Positions 1 through 7,630 of a stretch of 64,000 nt of DNA are shown here, piece by piece. The stretch's first letter is position 1; every line of letters begins with the position of its first letter. The notes below the pieces were generated by a model. It did no database searches. It saw nothing but the letters and a program-made list of their open reading frames with translations, and had not been told where the DNA came from. The stretch covers positions 1-64,000 of the forward strand of contig JANLRZ010000181.1 of assembly GCA_031362155.1 (NCBI GenBank), written 5' to 3'. The DNA is from JAENVU01 sp031362155 (GTDB lineage Bacteria > Actinomycetota > Acidimicrobiia > IMCC26256 > JAENVU01). A program made the position numbers and the translations under genes.

Positions 1-1
1 G

Positions 2-1654
2 GGGGGTGCCTCCCGCTATACCCACCGTCAGCACACCCACACCAACCCGGGGGCCTGCGCGTGGGGGCCGACGGGTGCCGGGCTGCCCCACCGGGCGGCC
101 CCCGCCCCCCCGGCCGCCCCGCCGAACCACCCTGGCGGCCGGAGCGAAGTCATGCGCGCGTCGCTCCCGAAGTTGGCGGATGGCCAGTACGTCGTGGTCT
201 GGCAAGCGACGTCGGAGGATTCACATCCGATCCGAGGCTCGTTCACCTTTACCGTCGGGACGTCGCAAGTGTCGGGCGGTCAGGCCGAGCAAGTGGCGAA
301 AGACGCGCTCTCGGCCGGGGCCGGTGACTCCGGGGTCGGCATCGCGCTCGGAGTGGCTCGGTTCGGGGTGTTCGTGGGGTTGGCGTTGCTTCTTGGCGCG
401 GCGGGCTTCGTCGTGGTGCTCTGGCCCGAGGGTGCAGCGGACCGACGCGTGCGCACACTGTTGATCGGCGCGCTCTCGCTGACCGCGCTCGCGACGGCCA
501 TGGGTTTCCTGTTGCAGGGTCCGTACACCTCGGCCGGCGGGTTCGGAGACGTCGTCGCGTCCGGCCAAGTGGCGGCGGTCTGGGACACCCGTTTCGGAAA
601 GGTGTGGGTCCTTCGCCTGGCGCTCCTGGTGATCGCGGCGGGACTGGTACGCGGGATGGTCCGCCGGCCCGGACCGAAATCTCGTGCGTGGTTGGCCGTC
701 GCGACCGTGACGGCCGTGGCGATCGCCACCACTCCGGGGCTCTCGGGCCATGGATCGGTCGGCCGCTGGGCGGCGCTGGCTCTCGTTGCCGACGTGTTGC
801 ACGTGCTCGCCATGGCTGTGTGGCTCGGCGGGTTGGTCATGTTGAGCCTGGCGCGATCCGACGAACGCGCCTACCCCCGAATCGCCGAACGGTTTTCGCT
901 CCTCGCCTTCGGGGCGGTGATCGTGTTGGTGGTGACCGGGTCGTTCCAGGCCATCCGTCAACTCGAAGCCATCAGTGCCTTGTGGAACAGCGACTACGGC
1001 CGCATCCTGCTCGTCAAGCTGATCGCGTTCGCCCTGCTGATCGGGATTGCTGCTCTGAGCCGGAGGCTCGTCCACGGGCGTGCGCTCGGGTTCGGCTCCG
1101 GGAACGAACCGACCCCGGCCGTCACCGGCACAGCTTCGGCCGCGGGTCCCGAGCCGACTGGGGCCGAGGGCGGCGTTGCCACCAAGACGCGGGTTGGCGT
1201 CACCGCGCCCGCGCCCGCCCTCCACGGGTTGAAGCGGACAGTCCGCGCCGAGTTGGTCGTGGGTGCGATCGTGCTCGGACTGACGTCGATGCTCGTCAAC
1301 ACGCCGCCACCCAAAGTGGTGACCACGTCGGTGCCGCTGCAGGAAGCCATCAACGCAAACGGGGCGACCTTCGATACGTACTTCGGCCCGGCGCGCGTCG
1401 GTCAACCGAACTCGCTGCACGTCTCGGTGCTCGACGAGTCGGGAAAGCGCGTGAAGGTCCTCGAAATGCGCGCCTCGATCTCGATGCCGGACGAGGGAAT
1501 CGAGCGGATGCCGATTGCCCTCACCGATGAGGGCGATCACTTCGTCGCCGACGATATTCAGGTTCCCTTCCCCGGGAAATGGACGTTGGAGATGCACGCG
1601 CTGCTGTCCCAAGTCGACGAAGTGACGGCAAGCACCACTGTTTCTGTTGGATAG
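2..1654 (+). CDS. CopC/CopD-type copper transport membrane protein, 5' partial
   Basis: The first ORF is open to the window edge. Residues just after the first ATG (152) match the end of a CopC domain (LPKLADGQYVVVWQ, then TSEDSHPIRGSF), so most of the CopC beta-barrel lies upstream or is garbled in the G/C-rich first 130 bases. About eight hydrophobic segments of CopD type follow, with His-containing loops (SGHGSVGRW, ADVLHVLAMAVWLGG). A low-complexity linker leads to a C-terminal YtkA/FixH-like beta domain of about 120 residues. The family moves or buffers copper at the membrane. YcnI follows 18 bases downstream, supporting a copper role. A GGAG lies before ATG 152, but starting there would leave a CopC fragment. 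Confidence 0.75.
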   Translation, partial: GGASRYTHRQHTHTNPGACAWGPTGAGLPHRAAPAPPAAPPNHPGGRSEVMRASLPKLADGQYVVVWQATSEDSHPIRGSFTFTVGTSQVSGGQAEQVAKDALSAGAGDSGVGIALGVARFGVFVGLALLLGAAGFVVVLWPEGAADRRVRTLLIGALSLTALATAMGFLLQGPYTSAGGFGDVVASGQVAAVWDTRFGKVWVLRLALLVIAAGLVRGMVRRPGPKSRAWLAVATVTAVAIATTPGLSGHGSVGRWAALALVADVLHVLAMAVWLGGLVMLSLARSDERAYPRIAERFSLLAFGAVIVLVVTGSFQAIRQLEAISALWNSDYGRILLVKLIAFALLIGIAALSRRLVHGRALGFGSGNEPTPAVTGTASAAGPEPTGAEGGVATKTRVGVTAPAPALHGLKRTVRAELVVGAIVLGLTSMLVNTPPPKVVTTSVPLQEAINANGATFDTYFGPARVGQPNSLHVSVLDESGKRVKVLEMRASISMPDEGIERMPIALTDEGDHFVADDIQVPFPGKWTLEMHALLSQVDEVTASTTVSVG

Positions 1655-1672
1655 CGACTGGAGAAGTACTTC

Positions 1673-2326
1673 ATGTTTCGTACGTCAGTGAACCGCAAGC
1701 TGGGAATGGCGGGAGCGGTGTTCGCCGGGATCGTGCTGGTGGCGAACGTCGCGTCGGCGCACGTGGAGATCACGGCCGACGGTCCCCCCGGATCCGACGA
1801 TGTCGTGCTGAGCTCGGTGTTCGCCGAGAACGAATGCAGCGGCGCGCAGCAAACCGTCGAGCTGGTGTTTCCCGCCACCCCGGAGCTGACCACGGCCACG
1901 CCGGGTGAGACGACCGGCTGGACCAGCGCGGTGACCAAACGTGACGGGTCGGAGGCTGTCGCGAGCATCCTGTGGACGAACACCGCCAACGCCACCGGTG
2001 ACGGGGAGTTCCAGCTGGCGCTCGGGAAGATCTCGACCGACCAGGAACCGGTCGAGTTCAAGGCCTTGCAGACCTGTCCCGACGGCAAGGTCTTCCGGTG
2101 GATCGAGACGGCCGAGGGCGCGGAGTTCCCGGCGCCGACCCTGGTCTTGGACCACACCGGTCACACCGGGCATCACGGGTCGGAGCCGACCACCGAGACC
2201 AAGGTTGCGGTGACGACGGCATCGAAGGACGATTCCGGTTCCTCCACCGGTGTGATCGTGGGCATCGTGGCCGCGTCGCTGGCGCTGATCGCTGCCGGTG
2301 TCGTCCTCCTTCGGCGGAAGAAGTAG
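1673..2326 (+). CDS. YcnI-like (DUF1775) copper-associated membrane protein
   Basis: A 217-residue protein with a signal peptide (about residues 1-28) ending in ASA before HVEITADG, so the mature protein would begin with histidine, the copper-binding N-terminus typical of YcnI. The DUF1775 beta domain covers about residues 29-160. A His-rich stretch (HTGHTGHHG) and a single C-terminal membrane helix with an RRKK stop-transfer tail follow. It would sit on the outer face of the membrane and bind Cu(II). It lies directly after the CopC/CopD gene, the usual partner, and is probably co-transcribed with it. Confidence 0.85.
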   Translation: MFRTSVNRKLGMAGAVFAGIVLVANVASAHVEITADGPPGSDDVVLSSVFAENECSGAQQTVELVFPATPELTTATPGETTGWTSAVTKRDGSEAVASILWTNTANATGDGEFQLALGKISTDQEPVEFKALQTCPDGKVFRWIETAEGAEFPAPTLVLDHTGHTGHHGSEPTTETKVAVTTASKDDSGSSTGVIVGIVAASLALIAAGVVLLRRKK

Positions 2327-2334
2327 TCCGACGG

Positions 2335-2340
2335 TACGGT
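2335..2340 (+). promoter_or_regulatory. -10 element of leaderless promoter
   Basis: TACGGT lies exactly 6 bases before the GTG at 2347, so transcription should start at or next to the start codon. The same TANNNT-N6/7-start arrangement recurs at several genes in this window. Confidence 0.5.
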
Positions 2341-2346
2341 CGTGGG

Positions 2347-3144
2347 GTGGATCACGCGGCGGCGGAGCGATTTCGAGGACTGATCGCCGACCCGACCGCG
2401 GATCCACCACTCGACGAAGGCGCGTGGTTGATCGCCGCAGTCGCGGGGCCCTACAACGTCGAGGAGGGCCTGGCCCGGCTCGATGAGATGGCCGGTGCGG
2501 CCTTGGCATTCCCGCAGGCCCACACCCCCGCGGGTCTCGCGAGCGTGTTGTTCGTCGACTGGGCCTATCGCGGGAACACATCGAACTACGGCGATCCACG
2601 GAACTCCTTCCTGCCCGAGGTCATCGATCGCCGCCTGGGGTTGCCGATCACGTTGAGCGTCTTGATGATCGAGGTCGGGCGCCGGATCGGTGTCGCGGTG
2701 CACGGAGTCGGGATGCCGGGTCACTTCGTCGTCGGCGTCGATGACGACCCGGATCAGTTCATCGATCCGTTTCACGCCGGGGTCGAGTTGGATCGCGCCG
2801 GATGCCGGCAGCGACTCGTCGCCCAGTACGGGGCGCAGATGCACTTCGACGAGCAGTTCCTGGCGCCCACTCCGGCTCGCGCCATCCTGTTGCGGATGCT
2901 GACCAACCTCCAGCACACCTACGCGCAGCGGCGATCGCCCGATGCCCGGTGGGCCGCGCAGCTGCGCTTGGCCTTCCCCGAACTCCCTGGCGCGGAACGC
3001 CGAATCGCCGCCGACGTGTTGGCGTCGGTCGGTGCGTTCGGCGAAGCCGCCGCGGTCCTCTCCGAGTTGGCCGATCGCGCGCCCGCCGCCGACGCGGAGA
3101 CCTTGGCGCGCCAAGCAACGGCCTTCCGGGCCCGCTCGAACTGA
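2347..3144 (+). CDS. SirB1-family transglutaminase-like protein
   Basis: 265 residues from GTG 2347, chosen because a TACGGT -10 hexamer sits 6 bases upstream and because the domain begins there. The core has the SirB1/transglutaminase-like pattern: NSFLPEVIDRRLGLPITLSVLMIEVGRR followed by GVGMPGHFVVG and DPFHAG. The C-terminal 90 residues are helical and TPR-like. The family is widespread and its biochemical role is poorly defined. The stop overlaps the next start by one base (TGATG), so it is probably translationally coupled to the LON-domain gene. Confidence 0.75.
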   Translation: MDHAAAERFRGLIADPTADPPLDEGAWLIAAVAGPYNVEEGLARLDEMAGAALAFPQAHTPAGLASVLFVDWAYRGNTSNYGDPRNSFLPEVIDRRLGLPITLSVLMIEVGRRIGVAVHGVGMPGHFVVGVDDDPDQFIDPFHAGVELDRAGCRQRLVAQYGAQMHFDEQFLAPTPARAILLRMLTNLQHTYAQRRSPDARWAAQLRLAFPELPGAERRIAADVLASVGAFGEAAAVLSELADRAPAADAETLARQATAFRARSN

Positions 3145-3746
3145 TGGAACTTCCCATGTTCCCGCTCGGGACCACGCTGGTGCCGGGTCAGTCGATCCCG
3201 CTGCGGGTCTTCGAACCGCGCTACGTCGCATTGGTCGAGGCGTGTGTTGTGGGCGACGGCAGATTCGGGATCGTGCTCATCGAACGGGGGTCCGAGGTCG
3301 GCGGCGGCGAGACCCGTTTCGCGGTGGGAACCATGGCCCAGGTCATGGATCTCCAGACCCTGCCCGACGGTGAGTGGGCGTTCCGTGCGCTCGGACTCGA
3401 ACGGCTTCGGGTCCTCGACTGGATGCCCGACGATCCGTACCCGCGCGCCGATGTGGAGATCCTCACCGACCCGGACGTCGGTGTCGATCCTGCGCTGTCG
3501 CGGCGGATCGAGCAGTCGCTGACGCGGTTGTTCGGCGCGGCGCGCCAGTTGGGCTACGACGTGCCGACATCGGTTGCGGCCGACCCGGATCCCGTGCTCG
3601 CGGCCTGGGGCGCGCTGGCGCGGGTCGGCATCGGCCCGCTGGACGTGCAGCGGATCCTCGAGTGTGACGAGCCGCAGGTGCGGATCGAGGCCGTCGTCCG
3701 CGCGCTCGATGAGACCACCGAACTCCTCGAGTTGCGCCTCCGCTGA
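3144..3746 (+). CDS. LON N-terminal (substrate-binding) domain protein
   Basis: 200 residues starting with the classic LON-N pattern MELPMFPLGTTLVPGQSIPLRVFEPRY. No ATPase or protease domain follows, so this is a stand-alone LON substrate-binding (PUA-like) protein, a common actinobacterial type of unknown exact role. The C-terminal part is helical (QRILECDEPQVRIEAVVRAL), also typical of the family. The start overlaps the stop of the SirB1-like gene by one base. Confidence 0.8.
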   Translation: MELPMFPLGTTLVPGQSIPLRVFEPRYVALVEACVVGDGRFGIVLIERGSEVGGGETRFAVGTMAQVMDLQTLPDGEWAFRALGLERLRVLDWMPDDPYPRADVEILTDPDVGVDPALSRRIEQSLTRLFGAARQLGYDVPTSVAADPDPVLAAWGALARVGIGPLDVQRILECDEPQVRIEAVVRALDETTELLELRLR

Positions 3747-3772
3747 CCCGTCGTTGCCTGGGCTCGCGCCGC

Positions 3773-3778
3773 TATCGT
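3773..3778 (+). promoter_or_regulatory. -10 element of leaderless promoter
   Basis: TATCGT followed by exactly 6 bases and ATG 3785. It supports the longer of two possible starts of the MaoC-like gene. Confidence 0.45.
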
Positions 3779-3784
3779 CGCCGG

Positions 3785-4903
3785 ATGGAGCCTGACGCGC
3801 CGAACGCCGATGCCGAGACCGAACTGGCCGACCTCACCGTCCTCGATGAACTCGAGGCGGAGCTGGCCGACATCGAGCGGTCGGTCGAACGGATCGAGTC
3901 CGGCGAGATCGATGACGACCTCGTCGTGATCGATGAGACCATTGCCGAGACCGCCGAGACCGCCGAGACCGCCGAGACCGCCGCGACCGACCCGACCGGG
4001 TCCGACACGCGGCCGCTACAGTCCGGCCCGCCGCCGCGAGAGGAGCATCCAATGGGCTTTGGAATCGACAAACTGGGTCTCTGGACGGAGGGACCCGAGT
4101 TCTCGGTCGAGGCCGAACGCACGCAGGCCTACGCGGCGGCGACGAACGACACGTCCCCGGCGCACGTCAACGGCGAGGTGGCCCCTCCGGTGTTCGCGGT
4201 CGTGCCGATCTGGGACACGATGGCGGGCGCGATGACCGGGGTCGTTCCGCCCGAGGTGCTCATGCTCGTGGTCCACGGCGAGCAGGACATGCGATTCCAC
4301 CGGCCGATCGTCCCGGGGGCAGTGCTGACGTCGAAGGCGGCGCCGGTCGGTGTCCACGTCAAACCCAATGGCACCTCGGTCGTCGTGAAGGTCGAGACCC
4401 ACGATGCCGCCGGTGACTTGGTGGTCGAGCAGTACATGACCTCGTTCTTCCGGGGGGTGAGCGACGGCGAGGGTGCCGGCGACGAGGCTCCGGCCCACAA
4501 GCTCGAGGCGGCCACCACCGCGTCCGAGCCCGTGGCGACCGTGACCCAAACCCTCGATGCCGATCAGACCTATCGATACGCCGAGGCCTCGGGTGACCAC
4601 ATGCCGATTCACCTCGACGCGGAGATCGCGAAGTCGGTAGGACTCCCGGGAATCATCATCCATGGGTTGTGCACGATGGCGTTCACCTCAGTGGCGGCGG
4701 TCCAGGAACTGTGCGGGGGCGACTCCACCAAGCTGCGTCGGCTCGCGGTGCGGTTCTCGCGTCCGGTGCTCCCGGGCCAGGAGATCACGACCACGTTCTG
4801 GGCCGCCGGCGACCACCTCGGGCACCCGGTCTACGGGTTCGAGACCCGCAACGGCGACGGCGACGTGGTGATCAAGGACGGTCTCGTCGAGGTCACCGGC
4901 TAG
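3785..4903 (+). CDS. MaoC-like double hot-dog dehydratase with acidic N-terminal extension
   Basis: 372 residues. Residues 1-89 are acidic and helical, with LDELEAELADIERSVERIESGEI resembling the coiled-coil arm of DksA/TraR proteins but lacking a zinc finger, then an ETA repeat. From Met90 (ATG 4052, with GAGAGGAG upstream) the protein is a standard two-domain MaoC/FAS1-like hydratase: an N-terminal hot-dog domain, then the catalytic C-terminal one with ASGDHMPIHLD and GLPGIIIHG. It probably hydrates enoyl-thioesters. A leaderless -10 supports 3785 while an internal ribosome site supports 4052, so two products are possible. A MoaD-like gene follows after 13 bases. Confidence 0.75.
   Translation: MEPDAPNADAETELADLTVLDELEAELADIERSVERIESGEIDDDLVVIDETIAETAETAETAETAATDPTGSDTRPLQSGPPPREEHPMGFGIDKLGLWTEGPEFSVEAERTQAYAAATNDTSPAHVNGEVAPPVFAVVPIWDTMAGAMTGVVPPEVLMLVVHGEQDMRFHRPIVPGAVLTSKAAPVGVHVKPNGTSVVVKVETHDAAGDLVVEQYMTSFFRGVSDGEGAGDEAPAHKLEAATTASEPVATVTQTLDADQTYRYAEASGDHMPIHLDAEIAKSVGLPGIIIHGLCTMAFTSVAAVQELCGGDSTKLRRLAVRFSRPVLPGQEITTTFWAAGDHLGHPVYGFETRNGDGDVVIKDGLVEVTG
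3944..3988 (+). repeat. 9-bp tandem repeat inside MaoC-like gene
   Basis: Four perfect copies of GCCGAGACC plus one degenerate copy (GCCGCGACC), encoding repeated Ala-Glu-Thr in the linker before the hot-dog domain. The unit is a multiple of three, so slippage would change linker length without breaking the frame. Confidence 0.8.
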
Positions 4904-4916
4904 GCCGGGTCGGTCG

Positions 4917-5177
4917 ATGGCTCGCGTGTCGTTGCGCATGTTCGCGGCGGCGCGAGAAGCCGCTGGCACCGGGAGCGTCGAACTCGAGGCGACCACTGTG
5001 GGGGAAGTACTCGACCTCGCCCGCACGAGGTTCGGCCCCGACTTCGCGGCTGTTCTCGCGAGTGCGCGTGTCTGGGTCGACGGCGATGAGCCGACGGCCG
5101 GCGACGCGACTCCGCTCACCGATGGGGCGGAGGTGGCCGTGCTCCCGCCGGTCAGCGGCGGGGCGGACGCGGGATGA
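4917..5177 (+). CDS. MoaD/ThiS-family ubiquitin-like sulfur carrier with C-terminal extension
   Basis: 86 residues with the beta-grasp MoaD pattern (RMFAAAREAAG, ARVWVDGDE, LTDGAEVAVLPPVSGG). The family's activated C-terminus is Gly-Gly, but here four residues (ADAG) follow it before the stop. To act as a sulfur donor it would need trimming by a protease, as is known for some extended MoaD/ThiS/CysO-type carriers processed by JAMM peptidases. The 3' end overlaps the convergent DUF1295 gene by 26 bases, which may explain the extension. It could serve molybdopterin, cysteine or another sulfur pathway; none is identifiable here. Confidence 0.75.
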   Translation: MARVSLRMFAAAREAAGTGSVELEATTVGEVLDLARTRFGPDFAAVLASARVWVDGDEPTAGDATPLTDGAEVAVLPPVSGGADAG

Positions 5178-5928
5178 AGCTACTGGTGCGCGCGACGTAG
5201 TCGGCGTAGCCGGGCCGGCGCTTGGCCATGGTGCGTTCCAACATCGGCACGCCCGAGACCCGGACCAGCAGGACGTTCATGATCACTGCACCGATGATGC
5301 CGATGGCCCCGATGCCGGTTTCGGCGGCGACCAGTGCGATGCCCCACCAGACGCACGCATCCCCGAAATAGTTCGGGTGGCGGGTGTAGCGCCAGAGCCC
5401 TCGGTCCATGACGTTGCCCGCGCTCTGCGGATCGGCCTTGAAGCGAGCGAGTTGGGCGTCGCCGACCGTCTCGAAGACCACGCCGACGAGCCAGAGCACC
5501 ACGCCGATGATCGCGAGGACTCCGATGGAGGGCTCGACGCGTACCTGGCCGAGTTGGACCGGCAGGGACACCACCCACATGAGCAGGCCCTGGGCCGCGA
5601 ACACCGTCACCAGGCTGATCATCGCGAACCGGTCGCCATGGTGGCGGCGCATGGCTTGGTACCGGAAGTCCTCGGGCGCGCCCCGCTTGCGCCACGCGAG
5701 GTACCCGGAGAGTCGAAGCCCCCACACCGTGACCATCGCGACCAGGAGCCACTGTCGGGTGTCGTTGCCGTCGGCGATGAGCCGCGTCACCCAGGCGATG
5801 ACCACGAACCCGAACGGCCACACCGGGTCGACGATCGACGCATCGGTCCACGCGACGCTGAAGAGCCAGGTCACGATCATGACCACGACGACAGCCGCCG
5901 CCGTACCGAGCAGGACGTCGACGGTCAT
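5152..5928 (-). CDS. DUF1295-family membrane protein (steroid 5-alpha-reductase-like)
   Basis: 258 residues with about seven hydrophobic segments. The C-terminal family signature is clear: GLWRYTRHPNYFGDACVWWG, then a membrane stretch and KRRPGYADYVARTSSFIPRPP. Relatives of this fold reduce double bonds in lipids or methylate isoprenylcysteine, but DUF1295 members have no settled substrate. ATG 5928 has GAGGAG about 6 bases upstream. The gene shares its strand with the upstream sod gene, and its 3' end overlaps the MoaD-like gene. Confidence 0.85.
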   Translation of the reverse strand: MTVDVLLGTAAAVVVVMIVTWLFSVAWTDASIVDPVWPFGFVVIAWVTRLIADGNDTRQWLLVAMVTVWGLRLSGYLAWRKRGAPEDFRYQAMRRHHGDRFAMISLVTVFAAQGLLMWVVSLPVQLGQVRVEPSIGVLAIIGVVLWLVGVVFETVGDAQLARFKADPQSAGNVMDRGLWRYTRHPNYFGDACVWWGIALVAAETGIGAIGIIGAVIMNVLLVRVSGVPMLERTMAKRRPGYADYVARTSSFIPRPPRR

Positions 5929-5974
5929 TGCACTCCTCGTGGTTCGTTGCGCCGGGGCTGGGGTGCGCCGGCTG

Positions 5975-6586
5975 CTACAGCAGTTCGAGCGTACGGGCCC
6001 GCGCGAACCGGGACGCCACGTCGGGCCAGTTGACGATCTTCCAGAACGCGTCGACCCAGTCGGCCTTCAGGTTGCGGTACTGGAGGTAGTACGCGTGTTC
6101 CCACATGTCGAGGACGAGCAGTGGCGGCGCGCCCTGTCCGACATTGCTCTGGTGGTCGTAGATCTGCTCGATGATGAGGCGTTGGCCGAGCGGTTCCCAC
6201 GTCAGGGCACCCCAACCCGATCCCTGCACGTTGAGTGCGGCCTGGGTCAGCTGATTCCGGAACCGGTCGAGGCCTCCGAAGCCGTCGGCGATTGCCGATG
6301 CCAGATCCCCGTCGGGCTCGCCGCCCCCGTCGGGTGAGAGGTTTTCCCAGAACATGGAGTGGAGCACGTGGCCGGAGAGGTGGAAGGCGAGGTTCTTCTG
6401 GAGTTGGTTGATCGATCCGTAGTCGTCCGAGGTGCGGGCTTCGTCGAGTTTGTCCAGCGTCGTGTTCGCGCCGGCGACATAGGCCGCATGGTGCTTGTCG
6501 TGGTGGAGTTCGAGCACCGTCGCGGAATAGTGAGGTTCCAGGGCGGCGAGGTCGTAGGGCAACTCGGGCAGCGTGTAGGCCGGCAT
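5975..6586 (-). CDS. Superoxide dismutase, Fe/Mn family
   Basis: 203 residues, the full family length. Metal ligands are visible: His in LHHDKHHAAYV, His in HVLHSMFW, and Asp and His in LDMWEHAYYLQY. The family-typical GSGWGALTWE and a DHQSN loop are present. It dismutates superoxide to peroxide and oxygen in the cytoplasm. Iron and manganese forms cannot be told apart safely from the sequence. ATG 6586 has a GAGGAG ribosome site. It is divergent from the RsiG-like gene, 70 bases away. Confidence 0.95.
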   Translation of the reverse strand: MPAYTLPELPYDLAALEPHYSATVLELHHDKHHAAYVAGANTTLDKLDEARTSDDYGSINQLQKNLAFHLSGHVLHSMFWENLSPDGGGEPDGDLASAIADGFGGLDRFRNQLTQAALNVQGSGWGALTWEPLGQRLIIEQIYDHQSNVGQGAPPLLVLDMWEHAYYLQYRNLKADWVDAFWKIVNWPDVASRFARARTLELL

Positions 6587-6643
6587 TGCGGCTCCTCGGA
6601 TCGGGATCGGCGTCGGGGGTCAAGGATCGTGCGGGTGAGGCGG

Positions 6644-6649
6644 TAGCCT
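6644..6649 (+). promoter_or_regulatory. -10 element of leaderless promoter (rsiG-like gene)
   Basis: TAGCCT followed by 7 bases and ATG 6657. The same hexamer is used before hemB and before the first nuo operon. Confidence 0.5.
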
Positions 6650-6656
6650 GCCATTG

Positions 6657-7175
6657 ATGACCGAGCACGTCCGCCGTATAGATCGCATTCTGGCCGAGGG
6701 ATATTCCGACGGGGTCGCAACCTTGCCGTTGGATGACGTCCACGCGATGGAACGTGAGTGCCTCGAGGTCGAGACCGAGGTCTCCTATATCCGTCGATTG
6801 GCCCAGGGCCGCATCGACATTCTCGAGGCCGAGCGCGATCGACGCGCCGCCGGCGGATCGATCGGCGACCTGATCGCGGCGCTCCCGAAGATTCTCGCCG
6901 ACGACGGCGAACGCAGCGGTCCGGCCAACACCCGGGCGCAGTCGGTTCTGGCGCCGGCCTCGAGTATCGAGTGGAACCGCGGTATCGAGCGGCTCGTGTC
7001 GGATGCCACCTTGGTGAACCTGCCGACCCTCTCCGATGCCGAACTGCAGGCGACCTTGGGGCAACTGCGCGAACTGGAGCGCGACCTTTCGCAACGTCGC
7101 CGCGCGCTCCACGCGGTTATCGATGGGTTGACCCACGCGATCGCCGAGCGACTGGCGACGAACACCGCCGGATGA
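6657..7175 (+). CDS. rsiG: RsiG-like c-di-GMP-binding anti-sigma factor
   Basis: 172 residues from ATG 6657. The c-di-GMP signature of RsiG, E-x3-S-x2-R-x3-Q-x3-D, is present exactly at E39-S43-R46-Q50-D54 (ETEVSYIRRLAQGRID). A second copy, with His replacing Gln, is at E141-S145-R148-H152-D156 (ERDLSQRRRALHAVID). Two signatures on two helices is the single-chain architecture described for Streptomyces RsiG, which holds the sigma factor WhiG inactive when c-di-GMP is bound. The family was earlier annotated as AmfC, aerial mycelium formation. The stop overlaps the ATG of an XRE regulator (ATGA), so the two are coupled. No WhiG/FliA gene lies in the window; the partner is inferred. Confidence 0.8.
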   Translation: MTEHVRRIDRILAEGYSDGVATLPLDDVHAMERECLEVETEVSYIRRLAQGRIDILEAERDRRAAGGSIGDLIAALPKILADDGERSGPANTRAQSVLAPASSIEWNRGIERLVSDATLVNLPTLSDAELQATLGQLRELERDLSQRRRALHAVIDGLTHAIAERLATNTAG

Positions 7176-7522
7176 GCGCCCCCGCCGACGCCGTCGAGGC
7201 GCGGCTTCGCGATCTGGGTGAGTTCATCCGCGATCAGCGGCGCAACGATCGACTGTCCCTGCGCAAACTGAGCGAGCTGGCCGGGATCTCGAACCCGTAC
7301 CTGAGCCAGATCGAACGCGGGCTCCGTAAGCCGTCGGCCGAGATCCTCCAGGGCATCGCCAAGGGCCTGAAGATCTCGGCCGAGACGCTCTACGTCCGGG
7401 CCGGCATCCTCGACGAGACCCGTGGGTCCGATCTGGAAGCCGCGATCGCGGCCGAACCGTCACTCACTGAACGTCAGAAACAGACGCTGATCGACGTGTA
7501 CCGGTCCTTCCGCAAGGACTGA
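7172..7522 (+). CDS. XRE-family helix-turn-helix regulator
   Basis: 116 residues. The HTH spans about residues 25-80: LSLRKLSELAGISNPYLSQIERGLRKPSAEILQGIAKGL, with recognition helix around NPYLSQIERG. A short helical tail follows (LTERQKQTLIDVYRSFRKD). It overlaps the stop of the RsiG-like gene by the ATGA arrangement, so the two are expected to be made together. Similar small XRE proteins occur in other actinobacteria in this neighbourhood; the targets are unknown. Confidence 0.85.
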   Translation: MSAPADAVEARLRDLGEFIRDQRRNDRLSLRKLSELAGISNPYLSQIERGLRKPSAEILQGIAKGLKISAETLYVRAGILDETRGSDLEAAIAAEPSLTERQKQTLIDVYRSFRKD

Positions 7523-7613
7523 CCGGGGGTCTCGGCTCCGGGTGGCGGGCGGTGGGGCCGGCCGCTCAAGTGTGACCTCGGGCAGGCAGGAATGGGATTC
7601 GGGGCCCTGGCGT

Positions 7614-7619
7614 TAGGAT
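7614..7619 (+). promoter_or_regulatory. -10 element upstream of mshA
   Basis: TAGGAT ends 11 bases before ATG 7631, so the transcript would have no leader or one of a few bases. No ribosome site is visible before the ATG. Confidence 0.4.
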
Positions 7620-7630
7620 CCCCAGACCCC

